64,000 nt of DNA, taken from contig NZ_CP090642.1 of the NCBI RefSeq assembly GCF_029633825.1, positions 496,001-560,000 of the forward strand. The letters run 5' to 3'. Under the pieces are notes generated by a model that had not been told where the DNA came from, ran no database searches, and saw only the letters and a program-made list of their open reading frames with translations. The position numbers were made by a program, and so were the translations under genes. Shown here piece by piece: positions 63,367 to 64,000 of this stretch (positions are counted from its first letter, which is position 1; each line of letters starts with the position of its first letter). This stretch comes from Burkholderia contaminans (GTDB lineage: Bacteria; Pseudomonadota; Gammaproteobacteria; Burkholderiales; Burkholderiaceae).

Positions 63367-63879
63367 ATGAAACCCGTTGCTGTCGTATTGCACGGCCCGA
63401 CCAGTGCAGGGAAGAGCAGCCTGGCGAGGGCGCTCCAGCAGCGCTCGGACGTGCCCATGTTTCACGTGTCGCTCGACGCGTTCGTCGAAATGTCGCGCCG
63501 GCGTGACATGCGATCGGAAGAAGAACTGAATCAGGCGCTGAGACTTCACCAACTCAACCTGCAGTCGACGCTCGCGCGGATTGCGGCCAGCCATTTCGAG
63601 ATCGTGCTGGACCTCGTGCTTCGGGATCTCTGCGCGCTCGACGCATGCATTGCTGCGCTGTCGCCCCGTCAGACCTTTGTCATCGGCGTTACGTGTCCGC
63701 TGGATATCCTCGAACAGCGCGAACGCGCGAGAGTGGATCGAGGCGAAGGCATGGCGCGATCGCAGTTCGGGCATCCCGCTTACTCGCGGCCGTATGCGCT
63801 GCGCATCGATACCTCGACCTGCACGCCGGAGGAAGGCGCGCGCCGCATTCGTGCCCACGTCGACGCGCAGCGTGAATGA
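63367..63879 (+). CDS. Chloramphenicol phosphotransferase-like kinase
   Basis: A P-loop kinase of 170 residues. Walker A is GPTSAGKSS at 10-18, and an acidic residue D38 sits in HVSLDAFVEM where the CPT family has its catalytic aspartate. Later segments include LDLVLRDL and TCPLDILEQRERAR with an adenylate-kinase-like lid region rich in Arg. CPT proteins phosphorylate chloramphenicol, but many paralogues act on other hydroxyl substrates, so drug resistance is not shown. It follows the flippase-like gene by 44 bases and may share its transcript. Confidence 0.83.
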   Translation: MKPVAVVLHGPTSAGKSSLARALQQRSDVPMFHVSLDAFVEMSRRRDMRSEEELNQALRLHQLNLQSTLARIAASHFEIVLDLVLRDLCALDACIAALSPRQTFVIGVTCPLDILEQRERARVDRGEGMARSQFGHPAYSRPYALRIDTSTCTPEEGARRIRAHVDAQRE

Positions 63880-64000
63880 TCGTCGCCGGATTTTGGATCC
63901 GGACCGGCTGCGTTCTCCCTTAAACTCGCCTGCACCGCAGATCGTCGGCCAAATGGACTATGTCGTTTGTGCGCGACAGATCGTATTCTGCCGACGAGCG

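Overview
The window is high-GC, densely coded DNA whose gene content fits a Burkholderia (most likely B. cepacia complex) secondary chromosome. The basis is the gene set: a trimeric autotransporter paired with an OmpA lipoprotein, a caa3-type oxidase with a HiPIP, a double-length UvrA, many LysR/AraC/GntR regulators and many small Burkholderia-type hypothetical proteins. The assignment is inferred from protein character, not from a database search. I saw no tRNA, rRNA, CRISPR array, prophage or intact insertion sequence.

Layout. 1-1870: the last two genes of a sugar (galactofuranose-type) ABC importer. 2009-5186: a histidine kinase and AraC-type response regulator, translationally coupled, followed by a 1.45-kb AT-richer regulatory gap and a 1584-residue trimeric autotransporter with an OmpA-like lipoprotein. 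12417-16474: small conserved proteins and a LysR regulator. 16579-21654: a caa3 cytochrome oxidase operon ending in a HiPIP. 21753-23905: chromate resistance (chrB-chrA). 24205-30363: a LexA-box promoter, a 1964-residue tandem UvrA and its terminator.

31169-36627: a CoA-ester catabolic operon (acyl-CoA dehydrogenase, MaoC hydratase, CaiB CoA-transferase, CitE-like lyase) with a divergent LysR gene. The gene set matches itaconate degradation loci. Between the dehydrogenase and hydratase lies what looks like a deletion scar of etfBA. 36751-43715: an AraC/GyrI regulator, the 3' remnant of an acyl-CoA synthetase, an MHYT membrane sensor, a beta-carbonic anhydrase, an orphan substrate-binding protein, RhlE helicase and two small proteins. 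44144-51786: an AT-rich orphan gene, a PfpI protein, an orphan PstS, small hypotheticals, a symporter-GntR pair and an acetyltransferase. 51905-63879: a DUF3857/transglutaminase protein, EthD, glutathione peroxidase, a GlxA-type regulator, a secreted DUF4440 protein, a Tat-exported PfpI protein, an SDR lacking its catalytic tyrosine, a three-gene tautomerase/metallo-hydrolase operon with divergent LysR, an Amj-type flippase and a chloramphenicol-phosphotransferase-like kinase.

The most notable items are the SOS-boxed tandem UvrA, the etfBA scar inside the putative itaconate operon, and the adhesin's nested 129-bp and 75-bp in-frame repeats with 21-bp-spaced direct repeats upstream.
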